Below are positions 15,101 through 25,277 of a stretch of 64,000 nucleotides of DNA, in pieces. The notes beneath the pieces were generated by a model. That model made no database searches, was not told where the DNA came from, and saw nothing but the letters and a program-made list of their open reading frames with translations. This DNA is from Proteus terrae subsp. cibarius. GTDB lineage: Bacteria > Pseudomonadota > Gammaproteobacteria > Enterobacterales > Enterobacteriaceae. Position numbers and translations under genes: made by a program. The stretch spans positions 1,116,001-1,180,000 of the forward strand of contig NZ_CP047349.1 of the NCBI RefSeq assembly GCF_011045835.1. The letters run 5' to 3'. Positions within the stretch are counted from its first letter, which is position 1, and every line of letters begins with the position of its first letter.

Positions 15101-15124
15101 CGCTGTATCTTGATATATACAGCG
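15101..15124. promoter_or_regulatory. ModE operator upstream of modA
   Basis: CGCTGTAT-N8-ATACAGCG, a perfect 8-base inverted repeat with the spacing of the E. coli modA operator. It lies 32 bases before the modA ATG, where ModE-molybdate would block transcription. Confidence 0.82.
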
Positions 15125-15155
15125 TGTCATCCTTTAATTTAAGTGGAATTAGAAC

Positions 15156-15926
15156 ATGAAAAAATTATCAGGCAAGTTACTTGCTGGCGCAGTTATCTCT
15201 TTTGCTTTAGTAAGCCAAAGTTTTGCATCGGAAAAAGTAACGGTATTTGCTGCCGCTTCTCTTACCAATGCTCTTAATGAAATTTCGGCACAATATAAGC
15301 AAGAAAAGCAAACTGAAGTTGTTGCATCTTATGCATCTTCTTCAACGCTGGCTCGCCAAATTGAACAAGGTGCACCTGCAAATCTGTTTATTTCAGCAGA
15401 TCAGCAGTGGATGGATTACGCAATCGATAAAAATTTAATGGTTGCAGATTCACGTCATACACTATTAGGTAATGATTTAGTACTCATTGCCCCTAAAGAT
15501 AGTAAATTAAATGACGTTGTTATTAATAAGGAAACCAAATGGAAATCCTTACTTAATGGCGGAAAACTAGCTGTTGGCGATCCGGACCATGTGCCTGTTG
15601 GTATCTATGCAAAAGAATCATTAGAATATTTAGGCGCATGGGATACAGTAAGCCCAGATATGGCGCGTACTAATAACGTGCGTAGCGGTATGGCGCTGGT
15701 TGAACGTGATGAAGCACCATTAGGTATCGTATACGGTTCTGACGCGGTTGCGAGTGATAAAGTGAAAGTGGTCGGCGTATTCCCAGCTGATAGCCACAAA
15801 CCTGTTGAGTATCCAATGGCAGTTGTAAAAGGTCAGGACAATAAAGCAGTTCGTGATTTTTATGACTATCTGAAAACACCTCAAGCCGCAGAAATCTTTA
15901 AGAAATACGGCTTTAGCCCACTGTAG
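15156..15926 (+). CDS. modA: Molybdate ABC transporter periplasmic binding protein
   Basis: Captures molybdate (and tungstate) in the periplasm and delivers it to ModBC. A Sec signal peptide covers residues 1-24 (KKLSGKLLAGAVISFALVSQ, then SFA). The mature part begins SEKVTVFAAASLTNAL, with the family oxyanion-binding serines in AAASL and YASSSTLARQIEQG. It also has GDPDHVPVGIYAKESLE and a late GIVYGSDA segment. At 256 residues it has normal length. First gene of modABC and preceded by a ModE operator. Confidence 0.96.
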   Translation: MKKLSGKLLAGAVISFALVSQSFASEKVTVFAAASLTNALNEISAQYKQEKQTEVVASYASSSTLARQIEQGAPANLFISADQQWMDYAIDKNLMVADSRHTLLGNDLVLIAPKDSKLNDVVINKETKWKSLLNGGKLAVGDPDHVPVGIYAKESLEYLGAWDTVSPDMARTNNVRSGMALVERDEAPLGIVYGSDAVASDKVKVVGVFPADSHKPVEYPMAVVKGQDNKAVRDFYDYLKTPQAAEIFKKYGFSPL

Positions 15927-15937
15927 GAATTATACTT

Positions 15938-16636
15938 TTGGAGATGTTAAGTGAATACGAATGGCAAGCCATCATACTAAGCCTTAAGGTATCGACTATT
16001 GCAGTTATTATTAGTCTACCTTTTGGTATTTTTATGGCTTGGCTTTTAGTTAGGGTACGTTTTCCTGGTAAATCATTGCTTGATAGCATTATTCATTTAC
16101 CTTTAGTTCTACCTCCTGTTGTGGTCGGTTATCTTTTACTGATCAGTATGGGGAGACGTGGATTTATTGGTGAATGGTTGTATGACTGGTTTGGTTTTAG
16201 CTTTACCTTTAGTTGGCGAGGCGCAGCACTTGCATCCGCAGTTGTTGCATTTCCACTGATGGTTAGAGCGATCAGATTAGCATTAGAAGCTGTCGATCAA
16301 CGTATGGAACAAGCGGCAAGAACCTTAGGGGCATCACCGATACGCGTCTTTTTTACCATAACGTTACCTTTGTCTATGCCAGGGATCATCGCAGGGATTG
16401 TGTTGGCATTTGCGCGCTCGTTGGGAGAGTTTGGCGCAACAATCACTTTCGTCTCCAATATTCCGGGGGAAACAAGAACGATCCCTCTGGCAATGTATAC
16501 CTTAATTGAAACACCGGGTGCGGAAATGGATGCCGCCCGTTTATGTGTTATTGCAATTATTTTGGCGCTCGTCTCTTTAATGGCTTCAGAGTGGCTAACT
16601 CGTTGGGGTCGTAAAAGATTGGGGGGCGTATGCTAG
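15938..16636 (+). CDS. modB: Molybdate ABC transporter permease
   Basis: Inner-membrane permease of the ModABC importer with about five transmembrane segments. The binding-protein-dependent permease motif is present as [20 protein letters not shown]. The segments [13 protein letters not shown] and [20 protein letters not shown] are close to E. coli ModB. The start is ambiguous. TTG at 15938 has AGGA nine bases upstream, while ATG at 15944 gives an N-terminus (MLSEYEWQ) nearer to E. coli but has poor ribosome-site spacing. The gene overlaps modC by seven bases. Confidence 0.95.
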   Translation: MEMLSEYEWQAIILSLKVSTIAVIISLPFGIFMAWLLVRVRFPGKSLLDSIIHLPLVLPPVVVGYLLLISMGRRGFIGEWLYDWFGFSFTFSWRGAALASAVVAFPLMVRAIRLALEAVDQRMEQAARTLGASPIRVFFTITLPLSMPGIIAGIVLAFARSLGEFGATITFVSNIPGETRTIPLAMYTLIETPGAEMDAARLCVIAIILALVSLMASEWLTRWGRKRLGGVC

Positions 16637-17694
16637 AGATGAATTTTAAACAGACGCTAGGATCACTGCGTCTGGAAGTCAATACTGAACTACCAACAGA
16701 AAGTATTACCGCAGTCTTTGGTTTATCCGGAGCCGGTAAAACCTCATTGATTAATGTGATTGGCGGTTTAACCAAGCCAGATTCAGGACGGATTGTATTA
16801 AATAATCACACACTGGTGGATACAGAAAAGAAAATTTATCTGCCACCTGAAAAACGCAAAGTGGGTTATGTATTCCAAGATGCACGACTGTTTCCTCATT
16901 ACACAGTAAAAGGAAATCTGCTTTACGGTATGTCTCCAACAATGAAAGTGCAGTTTGATCGCATTATTCATTTGTTAGGTATCGAACATTTACTTCCGCG
17001 TTTTCCGATAACATTATCAGGTGGCGAAAAGCAGCGTGTTGCCATAGGGCGAGCGTTGTTAACAGCACCCGATATTATGCTAATGGATGAGCCTTTAGCA
17101 TCGCTTGATTTGCCGCGTAAACGTGAGTTACTGCCGTATTTAGAGAAACTCTCACAAGATGTACAAATTCCTATTTTGTATGTGAGTCATAGCCTTGATG
17201 AAATTATCCGACTTGCAGATAACGTCATTGTGATGGATGCAGGAAAAATTAAGGCGACAGGCAAGCTGGAAGATGTATGGGCAAGTAGTGCATTACGTCC
17301 GTGGTTACAAAAAGAGACACTCAGCAGTATCGCGAATGTGATGGTAGTAGAACACCATAGCCATTACGATATGACAGCAACGGCTTTCGGTAACCAAGTG
17401 CTGTGGTTGCCTCAAATTGAGGCTAAAATTGGTCGTGATGTGCGTGTTCGTATCGATGCTTCTGACGTATCACTGACTACCACTCGTCCATCAAATAGCA
17501 GTATTCGTAATATATTGCATATGAAAGTGGTTGAAACCATTAAAAATGATGGCCAAGTTGATGTGAAACTAGTCAATGATGGTAATTATTTATGGGCGAG
17601 GATCACGCCTTGGGCAAAAGATGAATTGAATATTCAAGAAGGACAATGGCTTTATGCGCAAATAAAGAGTATTTCACTAAGCCGTCATCTTTGA
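16630..17694 (+). CDS. modC: Molybdate ABC transporter ATPase
   Basis: ATPase that drives molybdate import. Walker A GLSGAGKT is near residue 35, signature [16 protein letters not shown], and Walker [15 protein letters not shown]-terminal molbindin-like domain after residue 285 ([20 protein letters not shown]) is typical of ModC and may sense cytoplasmic molybdate. At 354 residues it has full length. Translationally coupled to modB. Confidence 0.96.
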   Translation: MLEMNFKQTLGSLRLEVNTELPTESITAVFGLSGAGKTSLINVIGGLTKPDSGRIVLNNHTLVDTEKKIYLPPEKRKVGYVFQDARLFPHYTVKGNLLYGMSPTMKVQFDRIIHLLGIEHLLPRFPITLSGGEKQRVAIGRALLTAPDIMLMDEPLASLDLPRKRELLPYLEKLSQDVQIPILYVSHSLDEIIRLADNVIVMDAGKIKATGKLEDVWASSALRPWLQKETLSSIANVMVVEHHSHYDMTATAFGNQVLWLPQIEAKIGRDVRVRIDASDVSLTTTRPSNSSIRNILHMKVVETIKNDGQVDVKLVNDGNYLWARITPWAKDELNIQEGQWLYAQIKSISLSRHL

Positions 17695-17720
17695 TTTATC
17701 AATTGTATTTGTCGATAAAC

Positions 17721-17750
17721 AAAAGACCTCATATTAAATGAGGTCTTTTA
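17721..17750. terminator. Bidirectional terminator between modC and ybhA
   Basis: AAAAGACCTCAT pairs perfectly with ATGAGGTCTTTT around a five-base loop, with A and T runs on either side. It serves two convergent genes. Confidence 0.92.
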
Positions 17751-17776
17751 CTTTTGGGGGAATGGTAAAAATAAGA

Positions 17777-18598
17777 CTAAGACAAAATATATTTATGAAT
17801 AGTCTCTGCAATACCCGGTTGTGAGTTTACTTTGGTGACCATTTTAGCGCGAGCTTTTACTTCATCTGAAGCATTACCCATTGCAACACCTAATCCCACA
17901 TGTTCTAACATGCTAAGGTCATTAAAATTATCACCAAAAGCAATAACATCACTCATATTCATGCCATTTGCTTCAACCCAACGTTGTAAACGACGACCTT
18001 TACTGTTGCCTTTTTTAGCTATATCAACTTGATCAACCCAAGACCATTCGCACTCTAAACCGACTTGTTGCTCAATTTTTTCAACTAAAGTGCGTAACTC
18101 ATCGTGATCAGGCGTTGTTGTCGCAATTTTCCAAATAGCATTAACATCATGCATTGCTTTATAAAAATCGTCGACTTTAACGAGATTAGGGCGCTGTGTC
18201 AGAGGAAGAGTATCAGACCAATTAAGTGTGCGTTGTACTGCTGAGGTAAGTTGGTCATACATCATTGCATCGTCAGCATACACTAAATGGTGTACATCAG
18301 TTTGTTTAACGAGATCTAATACTGCTCTGGTTTCTTGTGTAGTTAGAGGGTCCGACTCTAATACTTTTTTACCAATATAATCATAAAGGTAAGTTCCATT
18401 ACAGCAGATTGCAGGGGTATCAAGATCGAGTGCTTGATAGAATGGATGAATAGCAACGTGATGACGACCTGTTACAATTAAAACTTTAACACCTGCTTTT
18501 CTTGCAAGATTGAGTGCTTCTAAAGATTCTGGCAGGATACGTTTTTGGTCATCAAGCAGAGTGCCATCAAGATCCAAAGCAATAACGCGATATGACAT
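17777..18598 (-). CDS. ybhA: HAD-family (Cof-type) phosphatase YbhA
   Basis: Cytosolic HAD phosphatase; E. coli YbhA dephosphorylates pyridoxal phosphate among other sugar phosphates. Motif I ALDLDGTLLDD is at the N-terminus, motif II is VTGRH, the motif III lysine is in KKGNSKGRRLQ, and motif IV is IAFGDNFNDLSML. A C2B-type cap lies between. The start at 18598 (MSYRVIALDLDG) is chosen because AAGGGG precedes it by seven bases; the longer frame adds 19 unlikely residues. Gene order with pgl is as in E. coli. Confidence 0.94.
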   Translation of the reverse strand: MSYRVIALDLDGTLLDDQKRILPESLEALNLARKAGVKVLIVTGRHHVAIHPFYQALDLDTPAICCNGTYLYDYIGKKVLESDPLTTQETRAVLDLVKQTDVHHLVYADDAMMYDQLTSAVQRTLNWSDTLPLTQRPNLVKVDDFYKAMHDVNAIWKIATTTPDHDELRTLVEKIEQQVGLECEWSWVDQVDIAKKGNSKGRRLQRWVEANGMNMSDVIAFGDNFNDLSMLEHVGLGVAMGNASDEVKARAKMVTKVNSQPGIAETIHKYILS

Positions 18599-18747
18599 AA
18601 ATAAGCCCCTTGATAGTATTGAGATGCAATGTCGTTGATGGTACACGTTAACCAATAAAAGATAAACTAGCTTAATCGTGACAGGTTATCGTTAGTTGTT
18701 CTATTATTCTTTATAAATCAATGGGTAATCGGCTTTGAGGAGAAGGG

Positions 18748-19737
18748 ATGAAACAGGTAGTTTACGTAGCAAGTCCAGAGAGTCAACAAATCCATGTTTA
18801 TGCATTAAACACTGAAGGTGAAATGGATTTATTGCAGGTTGTTGAGGTTGCAGGGCAAGTACAACCAATGATTGCAAGTGCAGATGGGAAATACCTTTAT
18901 GTGGGTATTCGTCCTCATTTTAGTGTGGTGACATTTGCGATTGCGGACGACGGCCAGTTAGAGCAAAAGGCTATCACTTCCATTCCAAGTACGCCTGTCC
19001 ATTTATGTTTAGATAAAACAGAGCGTTTCTTATTTGTTCCTTCTTATCACCAAGGCAATTTGGCAGTTTTGCCTATTAATGAGAAGGGGATCCCTCAATC
19101 AGCTATTCAAATTATTGAAGGATTAAATAAACCTCATTCATCCAATATCGATTGGAATAATAAACAACTGATTGTTCCTTGCTTAGGTGAAGATCATATT
19201 CGTTTATTTAATTTATCAGAAAAGGGTTATTTAACAGAGGCGGGCACTGAAGAGCTGACAACAGCACAAAATGCAGGTCCTCGTCATATGGCGTTCCATC
19301 CTAATGGGGATGTGTTTTATTGCCTGAATGAATTAGATGCGACAATTAATGTATACCGTCGTATGGGGGATTTATATCGTTTAATGCAAACGGTCGATAT
19401 CGTTCCTGAAACCTTTAACAGTACCCGTTGGGCGTCAGATATTCATATTACACCAGATGGCCGTTTTCTTTATGCCAGCGAGCGCTCAGAAAGCTTTATT
19501 TGTGCGATGGCAATTTCAGAGTCGGGCGATTATCTGCAACCTGTGGGTTATTACCCAACTCAAACACAGCCTCGTGGTTTTAATCTTGATAATACAGGAA
19601 ATTACCTGATTTCTTGTGGTCAAAAATCAGATTTTGCCTCTGTCTCTCGTATTGATAAACACACTGGCGCATTAACTGAATTAGCCTGTTACCCAGTAGG
19701 TAAAGGTGCAATGTGGGTTACCGTCGTGACGAAATAA
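18748..19737 (+). CDS. pgl: 6-phosphogluconolactonase (YbhE type)
   Basis: Hydrolyses 6-phosphogluconolactone in the oxidative pentose phosphate pathway. The 329-residue protein is a seven-bladed propeller of the lactonase_7 family rather than the DevB type. Recurrent blade motifs are visible: SADGKYLYVGIRPHFSVVTF, GPRHMAFHPNGDVFYCLNEL, HITPDGRFLYASERSE and PRGFNLDNTGNYLISCGQ. A GAGGAGAAGG ribosome site precedes the ATG. Confidence 0.96.
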   Translation: MKQVVYVASPESQQIHVYALNTEGEMDLLQVVEVAGQVQPMIASADGKYLYVGIRPHFSVVTFAIADDGQLEQKAITSIPSTPVHLCLDKTERFLFVPSYHQGNLAVLPINEKGIPQSAIQIIEGLNKPHSSNIDWNNKQLIVPCLGEDHIRLFNLSEKGYLTEAGTEELTTAQNAGPRHMAFHPNGDVFYCLNELDATINVYRRMGDLYRLMQTVDIVPETFNSTRWASDIHITPDGRFLYASERSESFICAMAISESGDYLQPVGYYPTQTQPRGFNLDNTGNYLISCGQKSDFASVSRIDKHTGALTELACYPVGKGAMWVTVVTK

Positions 19738-19763
19738 CTGTCACAGTATAAAAATCACTGTGA

Positions 19764-19803
19764 ACCTCTAGCAGAATATTGCCTTGCTAGAGGTTTATTT
19801 TTT
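19764..19803. terminator. Terminator between pgl and bioA
   Basis: ACCTCTAGCA pairs with TGCTAGAGGT, followed by a T-rich run on the + strand. It lies between convergent genes. Confidence 0.85.
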
Positions 19804-19813
19804 TATGAAAGAT

Positions 19814-21088
19814 TTATGAGAGACTAACCACTTTTTCAATAGCTTGAGTGAGTTTAGTGAGGCTTACTGGTGGCATAATAAACGGTGGCATAATATAAAT
19901 AAGCTTGCCAAAAGGTCTGATCCAAACCCCTTCATCAACAAAGATTTTTTGTAATTTTGCCATATTGACTGGCTCGTTCATTTCGACCACACCAATCGCA
20001 CCTAAAACGCGCACATCTTTGACACTTTTAGCCTGTTTTAACGGTAATAACTCGCGTTTTAGTTGTTTTTCAATTTCTGCAACTTGGTTTATCCAATCGC
20101 CTTTTGCTAATAGAGATAAACTGGCATCAGCAACAGCACAAGCCAAAGGATTTCCCATATAAGTAGGGCCATGCATAAAGCACCCTGCATCACCTTGACT
20201 GATGGTTTCTGCAATATGACGCGTAGTTAAGGTGGCAGATAAAGTCATATACCCACCTGTTAATGCTTTACCTACACACATGATATCTGGCGATATTTCA
20301 GCATGTTCACAGGCAAATAGCTTACCTGTTCGACCAAAACCAGTGGCTATTTCATCGGCAATGAGTAGTACATCAAACTCGTCACACAAAGCTCTTGCGT
20401 GCTTTAAATATTCAGGATGATAAATTCGCATTCCACCTGCACCTTGAACAATGGGTTCAAGCATAACCGCAGCAATTTCTTGATGATGTTGTTCTAACGT
20501 TGAGCGTAATGAGTGGATATCAGTAGGGTTCCACTCTTCATAAAAACCGGTTTTTGGTGCATCCACAAAGAGATGATTAGGTAAGTAACCTTTGTAGAGA
20601 CTGTGCATCGAATTATCGGGATCACACACTGACATGGCACCAAAGGTATCGCCATGATAACCCTGTTTTAACGCCACAATACGTTGACGTTTTTCACCTT
20701 TTGCCTGCCAATATTGCAAGGCCATTTTCAGTGCGACTTCAACAGCAACTGAACCCGAATCTGCTAGAAATATACACTCAAGAGGATCTGGTGTTATCGC
20801 CAATAATTTACGACAAAGCGAGACTGCTGGTGGATGAGTAATACCACCAAACATCACATGAGACATATTGTTTAGTTGTGTGGTAACTGCATTATTAAGC
20901 TCAGGATGATTATATCCATGAATTGCTGCCCACCATGAAGACATTCCATCAATCAGTTTTCTACCATCAGCCAAGACTAATTCAACGCCTTTTGCATTGA
21001 CGATAGGGTAAGCAGGTAAAGGATTACTCATCGAGGTGTATGGATGCCAAATGTGGCGTAAATCGAAAGCGATATCTTCAGGTGTCAT
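19814..21088 (-). CDS. bioA: Adenosylmethionine-8-amino-7-oxononanoate aminotransferase
   Basis: PLP enzyme that converts KAPA to DAPA in biotin synthesis, using S-adenosylmethionine as amino donor. Visible motifs are [58 protein letters not shown] and the PLP lysine in GKALTGG. The start is set at 21088 ([20 protein letters not shown]), which aligns with E. coli BioA. A GTG four codons upstream is the alternative. It is divergent from bioBFCD across the BirA operator, as in E. coli. Confidence 0.97.
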   Translation of the reverse strand: MTPEDIAFDLRHIWHPYTSMSNPLPAYPIVNAKGVELVLADGRKLIDGMSSWWAAIHGYNHPELNNAVTTQLNNMSHVMFGGITHPPAVSLCRKLLAITPDPLECIFLADSGSVAVEVALKMALQYWQAKGEKRQRIVALKQGYHGDTFGAMSVCDPDNSMHSLYKGYLPNHLFVDAPKTGFYEEWNPTDIHSLRSTLEQHHQEIAAVMLEPIVQGAGGMRIYHPEYLKHARALCDEFDVLLIADEIATGFGRTGKLFACEHAEISPDIMCVGKALTGGYMTLSATLTTRHIAETISQGDAGCFMHGPTYMGNPLACAVADASLSLLAKGDWINQVAEIEKQLKRELLPLKQAKSVKDVRVLGAIGVVEMNEPVNMAKLQKIFVDEGVWIRPFGKLIYIMPPFIMPPVSLTKLTQAIEKVVSLS

Positions 21089-21106
21089 TCTATTTTTCAC
21101 TTAATC

Positions 21107-21140
21107 ATGTAAACCAGTGGTGATCAATTTTGGTTGACAT
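21107..21140. promoter_or_regulatory. BirA (biotin repressor) operator between bioA and bioB
   Basis: ATGTAAACC-N16-GGTTGACAT, which matches the E. coli bio operator plan TTGTAAACC-N16-GGTTTACAA in both half-sites and spacing. It would let BirA-biotinyl-AMP repress both directions at once. Confidence 0.9.
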
Positions 21141-21191
21141 GATAACCCTATTATTTAAACTGGCAATCACTTTTAAAAAGGAGATTGCATT

Positions 21192-22229
21192 GTGAGCGTA
21201 CTAAAACGTTGGACACTAAAAGAAGCCAGAGCACTGTTTGATATGCCATTTTTAGATTTGGTTTTTCAGGCACAACAAGTTCACCGTCAACATTTTGACT
21301 CTTCACAAATCCAAGTGAGTACTTTGCTTTCCATTAAAACAGGGGCTTGTCCTGAAGATTGTAAATATTGTGCCCAAAGCGCGCGGTATAAAACAGGATT
21401 AGAAAAAGAGCGCTTAATGGAAGTGCAACAAGTAATTGAATCAGCTAAAAAAGCTAAAGCAGCTGGTTCAACGCGTTTTTGTATGGGAGCTGCATGGAAA
21501 AATCCGCATGAGCGCGATATGCCTTACCTTGAGCAAATGGTGAAAGAAGTTAAAGCGTTGGGTATGGAAACCTGCATGACACTCGGCAAATTAGATGATT
21601 CACAAGCTAACCGCTTAGCAGATGCCGGGCTGGATTTTTATAACCACAACCTTGATACCTCACCCGAATTTTACGGCAGTATAGTGACAACGCGTACCTA
21701 TCAAGATCGCTTAGATACGCTTGATAAAGTACGCAATGCTGGCATCAAAGTCTGTTCTGGCGGGATTTTAGGGTTAGGCGAGGAAGTTAAAGACAGGGCA
21801 GCAATGTTGGTGCAGTTAGCTAATTTGCCACAGCCTCCTGAAAGTGTGCCTATCAATATGCTTGCCAAAATAAAAGGGACACCACTTGCAGATAATGAAG
21901 ATGTCGATCCTTTTGATTTTATTCGTACTATTGCCGTTGCTCGTATCATGATGCCTCGCTCTTATGTGCGTCTTTCTGCTGGGCGTGAGCAAATGAGTGA
22001 ACAAACACAAGCATTCTGTTTTATGGCTGGCGCTAACTCTATTTTCTATGGTTGCAAATTATTAACGACAACCAATCCAACCGAAGATAAAGATCACCAA
22101 TTATTCCGCAAATTAGGCTTAAATCCTGAACGATTAGCAGTATCTATGGGTGACAATCAGCAAGAAGAAGCTTTGATACAAGCTGTTGCCAATAAAGACA
22201 CTGAACAATTTTATAACGCGGCACTGTAA
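21192..22229 (+). CDS. bioB: Biotin synthase
   Basis: Radical SAM enzyme inserting sulfur into dethiobiotin. The [4Fe-4S] motif CPEDCKYC has cysteines at 53, 57 and 60; downstream segments [20 protein letters not shown] and [15 protein letters not shown] are diagnostic. The start is GTG with AAGGAG eight bases upstream. First gene of bioBFCD; its TAA overlaps the bioF ATG by one base. Confidence 0.97.
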   Translation: MSVLKRWTLKEARALFDMPFLDLVFQAQQVHRQHFDSSQIQVSTLLSIKTGACPEDCKYCAQSARYKTGLEKERLMEVQQVIESAKKAKAAGSTRFCMGAAWKNPHERDMPYLEQMVKEVKALGMETCMTLGKLDDSQANRLADAGLDFYNHNLDTSPEFYGSIVTTRTYQDRLDTLDKVRNAGIKVCSGGILGLGEEVKDRAAMLVQLANLPQPPESVPINMLAKIKGTPLADNEDVDPFDFIRTIAVARIMMPRSYVRLSAGREQMSEQTQAFCFMAGANSIFYGCKLLTTTNPTEDKDHQLFRKLGLNPERLAVSMGDNQQEEALIQAVANKDTEQFYNAAL

Positions 22230-23392
22230 TGAGCTGGCAAACCTATTTAAATGAACAACTTAATGTGCGTAGAAATACGCCATTATGGCGAAAACGCAAA
22301 GTGATCAAACAAGCGGATGGGCGTTTCTTGATCACCACATCCGGTGAAAAATACCTTAATTTTTCAGGCAATGATTATTTAGGCATTAGTCAGCATACGG
22401 ACGTCATTAAAGCATGGCAACAAGGTGCTGATGAATACGGTGTAGGTAGCGGTGGATCAGGGCATATTACAGGATTTACACAAGCTCATGCGCAGTTAGA
22501 ACAACATCTTGCAGATTGGTTAGGTTACGATAATGCGCTATTATTTTCATCCGGTTACAGTGCTAATCAAGGTGTCATTTCGGCATTACTTGAAAAAGAC
22601 GATGCAATTATTGCAGATAAACTTTGTCATGCTTCTTTAATGGAAGCTGCAGTATTATCACCTGCTACATTATGGCGATTTTTACACAATTCTCCTGAGT
22701 CTTTATCTCAACGTCTTAATAAAACGTCAGCTAATAAAACCTTAGTGGTAACAGAAGGGGTATTTAGTATGGATGGAGATAAAGCACCATTAAGAGAAAT
22801 AGCAACAATAAGCCAAAAATATCATGCATGGTTAATGGTCGATGATGCGCATGGTATTGGCGTTTTAGGTAAAGAAGGTCGAGGCAGTTGCGATGATGCA
22901 GGGATTAAACCTGAAATATTGGTAGTCACTTTTGGTAAAGCGTTTGGTGTCAGCGGGGCGGCAGTGCTTTGTAATAAGCCAACCGCAGAGTTTTTTGAAC
23001 AATATGCTCGGCATCTTATTTACAGTACATCAATGCCACCGGCACAAGCTATAGCCTTAAACTCTGCTTTGAATGTTATTAAGCAAGCGGATAATGAACG
23101 GGAATATCTTCAACAATTAATTGATACCTTTCGCCAAGGTGTAATTTCACTTCCGATTAAATTATTACCTTCAAAAACGGCTATTCAGCCATTAATTATT
23201 GGTGATGAACAATTATGCCAAACACTTTCAGATTATCTGCAATCTAAAGGACTTTGGGTAAAAGCAATTTTCCCCCCCACCGTACCCCCTCAAAGTGCAC
23301 GTTTACGAATAACGTTAACTACTCGCCATCACCTTTCAGATATTAAGCTGTTAATCGAGACGCTTCATGCTTTCTTCAGTCAAAACAGATAA
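22229..23392 (+). CDS. bioF: 8-amino-7-oxononanoate synthase
   Basis: PLP-dependent condensation of pimeloyl-ACP/CoA with alanine to give KAPA. Motifs are [42 protein letters not shown] and the PLP lysine in [12 protein letters not shown]. The 387 residues fit the family. Overlaps both bioB (1 base) and bioC (26 bases), indicating coupled translation. Confidence 0.97.
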   Translation: MSWQTYLNEQLNVRRNTPLWRKRKVIKQADGRFLITTSGEKYLNFSGNDYLGISQHTDVIKAWQQGADEYGVGSGGSGHITGFTQAHAQLEQHLADWLGYDNALLFSSGYSANQGVISALLEKDDAIIADKLCHASLMEAAVLSPATLWRFLHNSPESLSQRLNKTSANKTLVVTEGVFSMDGDKAPLREIATISQKYHAWLMVDDAHGIGVLGKEGRGSCDDAGIKPEILVVTFGKAFGVSGAAVLCNKPTAEFFEQYARHLIYSTSMPPAQAIALNSALNVIKQADNEREYLQQLIDTFRQGVISLPIKLLPSKTAIQPLIIGDEQLCQTLSDYLQSKGLWVKAIFPPTVPPQSARLRITLTTRHHLSDIKLLIETLHAFFSQNR

Positions 23393-24131
23393 ACAACGTA
23401 TAGCTCAAACTTTTGGTAAAGCAGCTATTCATTACGATAATCACGCTAATATTCAGCGCTATAGTGGCAATAAATTAATGGATTTAGCGCATCATGATAG
23501 TGGCAATATTGTGTTAGATGCAGGATGTGGAACAGGATATTTCAGCCAAAAATGGAAGCAACAAGGCAAGTTTGTCATCGCACTTGACCTGTCACACAGC
23601 ATGCTACAAGTAGCAAAACAACAACAGCGAGCTGATGGTTACTTACAAAGTGATATCGAACACTGCGCGATTGCACCACAAAGTGTGGACATTGTGTTTA
23701 GTAATTTAGCGATGCAATGGTGTGAGGATTTATCTGGTGCTATTAAAACATTAATGAATACAGTCAATGTAAAAGGTGCACTTTATTTCTCAACACTCAC
23801 TACGTTGACACTGCAAGAAGTTAGAGATGCTTGGCAATCTCTTGATAAACACCCTCATGTAAATCCCTTTTTATCGCTTCAAGATATTGAGAAAGCGTGT
23901 CGTGGTTTTCATTGCCAATTTTCTACTGAAACTGTCACTGAACAATACGACTCATTACATGCGCTCTTTGCTTCTTTGAAGGGGGTTGGCGCCAATTTTG
24001 TGCAGGGTGATCGACAAAAGGGGTTAATGACACGACAAAAATTCCGTGCACTAGAAAATGTGTGGAAAACAGAATCAGGTAAATATTTACTTACCTATCA
24101 AATTGTTATAGGAAAAATATCACATGGCTAA
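23367..24131 (+). CDS. bioC: Malonyl-ACP O-methyltransferase
   Basis: Methylates malonyl-ACP to prime pimeloyl synthesis by the fatty acid machinery. The Rossmann SAM site is [15 protein letters not shown], with [15 protein letters not shown] and [15 protein letters not shown] further on. At 254 residues it has normal size. The start lies inside bioF, and the stop overlaps bioD by eight bases. Confidence 0.95.
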   Translation: MLSSVKTDKQRIAQTFGKAAIHYDNHANIQRYSGNKLMDLAHHDSGNIVLDAGCGTGYFSQKWKQQGKFVIALDLSHSMLQVAKQQQRADGYLQSDIEHCAIAPQSVDIVFSNLAMQWCEDLSGAIKTLMNTVNVKGALYFSTLTTLTLQEVRDAWQSLDKHPHVNPFLSLQDIEKACRGFHCQFSTETVTEQYDSLHALFASLKGVGANFVQGDRQKGLMTRQKFRALENVWKTESGKYLLTYQIVIGKISHG

Positions 24132-24807
24132 GACATGGTTTTTAACAGGTACAGATACAGAAGTAGGTAAAACTGTGGTAAGCAGTGCTCTGTTACAATG
24201 TGCAGCGTATCAAGGATATCAAACTGCGGGCTATAAACCTGTTGCATCAGGAAGTGAGTGGCTAAATGAAGGTTTACGTAATTCAGATGCACTTATACTG
24301 CAAAAATTCAGTACGGTAAAATTAGATTATCAGCGTGTTAACCCTTACTGTTTTGAAACGCCTACATCGCCACATATTGTTAGTCAAGAAATGAACCAGC
24401 CTATTGATTTTGATGTGATGTCAGAAGGGTTGTCTTACTTAAAACAACGAGTTGATTGGGTTTTAGTTGAAGGAGCAGGGGGGTGGTTTACACCACTATC
24501 AGAAAAACAATTTTTCTCTGATTGGGTTATCAATGAAAAGCTACCTGTTATTTTGACTGTGGGTGTTAAATTGGGTTGTATTAATCATGCGTTATTAACG
24601 CAACAAGCAATTATTCAATCTGGTTTAACATTGGCGGGTTGGATTGCGAACGAAGTTGAGCCAGCAGGGCGATATCAGAAAGAGTATCTAGCAACATTAA
24701 AACAGCATATAAAGGCTCCTTTTTTAGGCAAAATACCCTATTTAAACGAAGTAAAAGAGCATAATTTCACTCCTTATCTTGATCTTTCCTGTTTAAAACT
24801 AAGTTGA
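24124..24807 (+). CDS. bioD: Dethiobiotin synthetase
   Basis: ATP-dependent carboxylation of DAPA to dethiobiotin. The P-loop GTDTEVGKTVVS is at residues 8-19, followed by GYKPVASGSEW, RVNPYCFETPTSPH and VEGAGGWFTPLS. Last gene of the operon; no clear intrinsic terminator is seen just after it. Confidence 0.96.
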   Translation: MAKTWFLTGTDTEVGKTVVSSALLQCAAYQGYQTAGYKPVASGSEWLNEGLRNSDALILQKFSTVKLDYQRVNPYCFETPTSPHIVSQEMNQPIDFDVMSEGLSYLKQRVDWVLVEGAGGWFTPLSEKQFFSDWVINEKLPVILTVGVKLGCINHALLTQQAIIQSGLTLAGWIANEVEPAGRYQKEYLATLKQHIKAPFLGKIPYLNEVKEHNFTPYLDLSCLKLS

Positions 24808-24947
24808 TAGGCCATTATTAAGTAAGTTATAAAAGTCCATTTTTTATACCAATAAAAAAATAAAAAAAATAAATTTCGCCAATTTTGAGGGATATTTTAA
24901 GGTAGAAAAAAAGACGTAACCTACCGAGAGATAACAACTTTGTGTAG

Positions 24948-24970
24948 TTATCCACTATTCCTGTGGATAA
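24948..24970. promoter_or_regulatory. Pair of inverted DnaA boxes upstream of uvrB
   Basis: TTATCCACT on the + strand and TGTGGATAA (TTATCCACA on the minus strand, a perfect consensus box), separated by five bases. From memory, a DnaA-responsive site was reported upstream of E. coli uvrB; the arrangement here fits conservation of that control. Confidence 0.7.
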
Positions 24971-25228
24971 CCTTGTGTATTACCATTATAAAAATACTCT
25001 GAATAGAGAGAATACAAGGCATTGCTAAAGATTGGTGTTATTCTCAACTTTTATTTTTAATTCTTATATATCAATTAATTAAATAAAATCAATAGAGCGA
25101 ATGGTGTCAGTGTGTCTCTTTGAATAATTCACAAAAAAGGGGGTTGCTTTTTGAAAAAATTCCAGTTCCAAAACTGGGGATAACTTATGCTAATTATTCA
25201 GACAAATTTTATTAGATAGAGATTGAAG

Positions 25229-25244
25229 CTGGATTTTTATCCAG
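25229..25244. promoter_or_regulatory. LexA (SOS) box of uvrB
   Basis: CTGGATTTTTATCCAG, palindromic with the CTG-N10-CAG spacing of LexA sites. The right half TTTTTATCCAG equals that of the E. coli uvrB box. It lies 33 bases before the uvrB start. Confidence 0.88.
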
Positions 25245-25277
25245 TATCATAAGGAGTGTCAGCGAGGAGAAGAAAAT

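Larger units (their letters stand above)
24808..25277. promoter_or_regulatory. Long uvrB upstream region (470 bases)
   Basis: No ORF with a credible start. It holds two facing DnaA-type boxes near 24950 and an SOS box near 25236, annotated separately. Another CAGTTCCAAAACTGG inverted repeat lies near 25163 with unknown role. The region is AT-rich, and the bioD transcript end must fall in its first part. Confidence 0.6.

Noticed and set aside
24948..24970. DnaA boxes as a replication origin
   Set aside because: Only two boxes, no AT-rich 13-mer array, no GATC cluster and no dnaA/gidA/mnmG neighbours; a regulatory role for uvrB is simpler.
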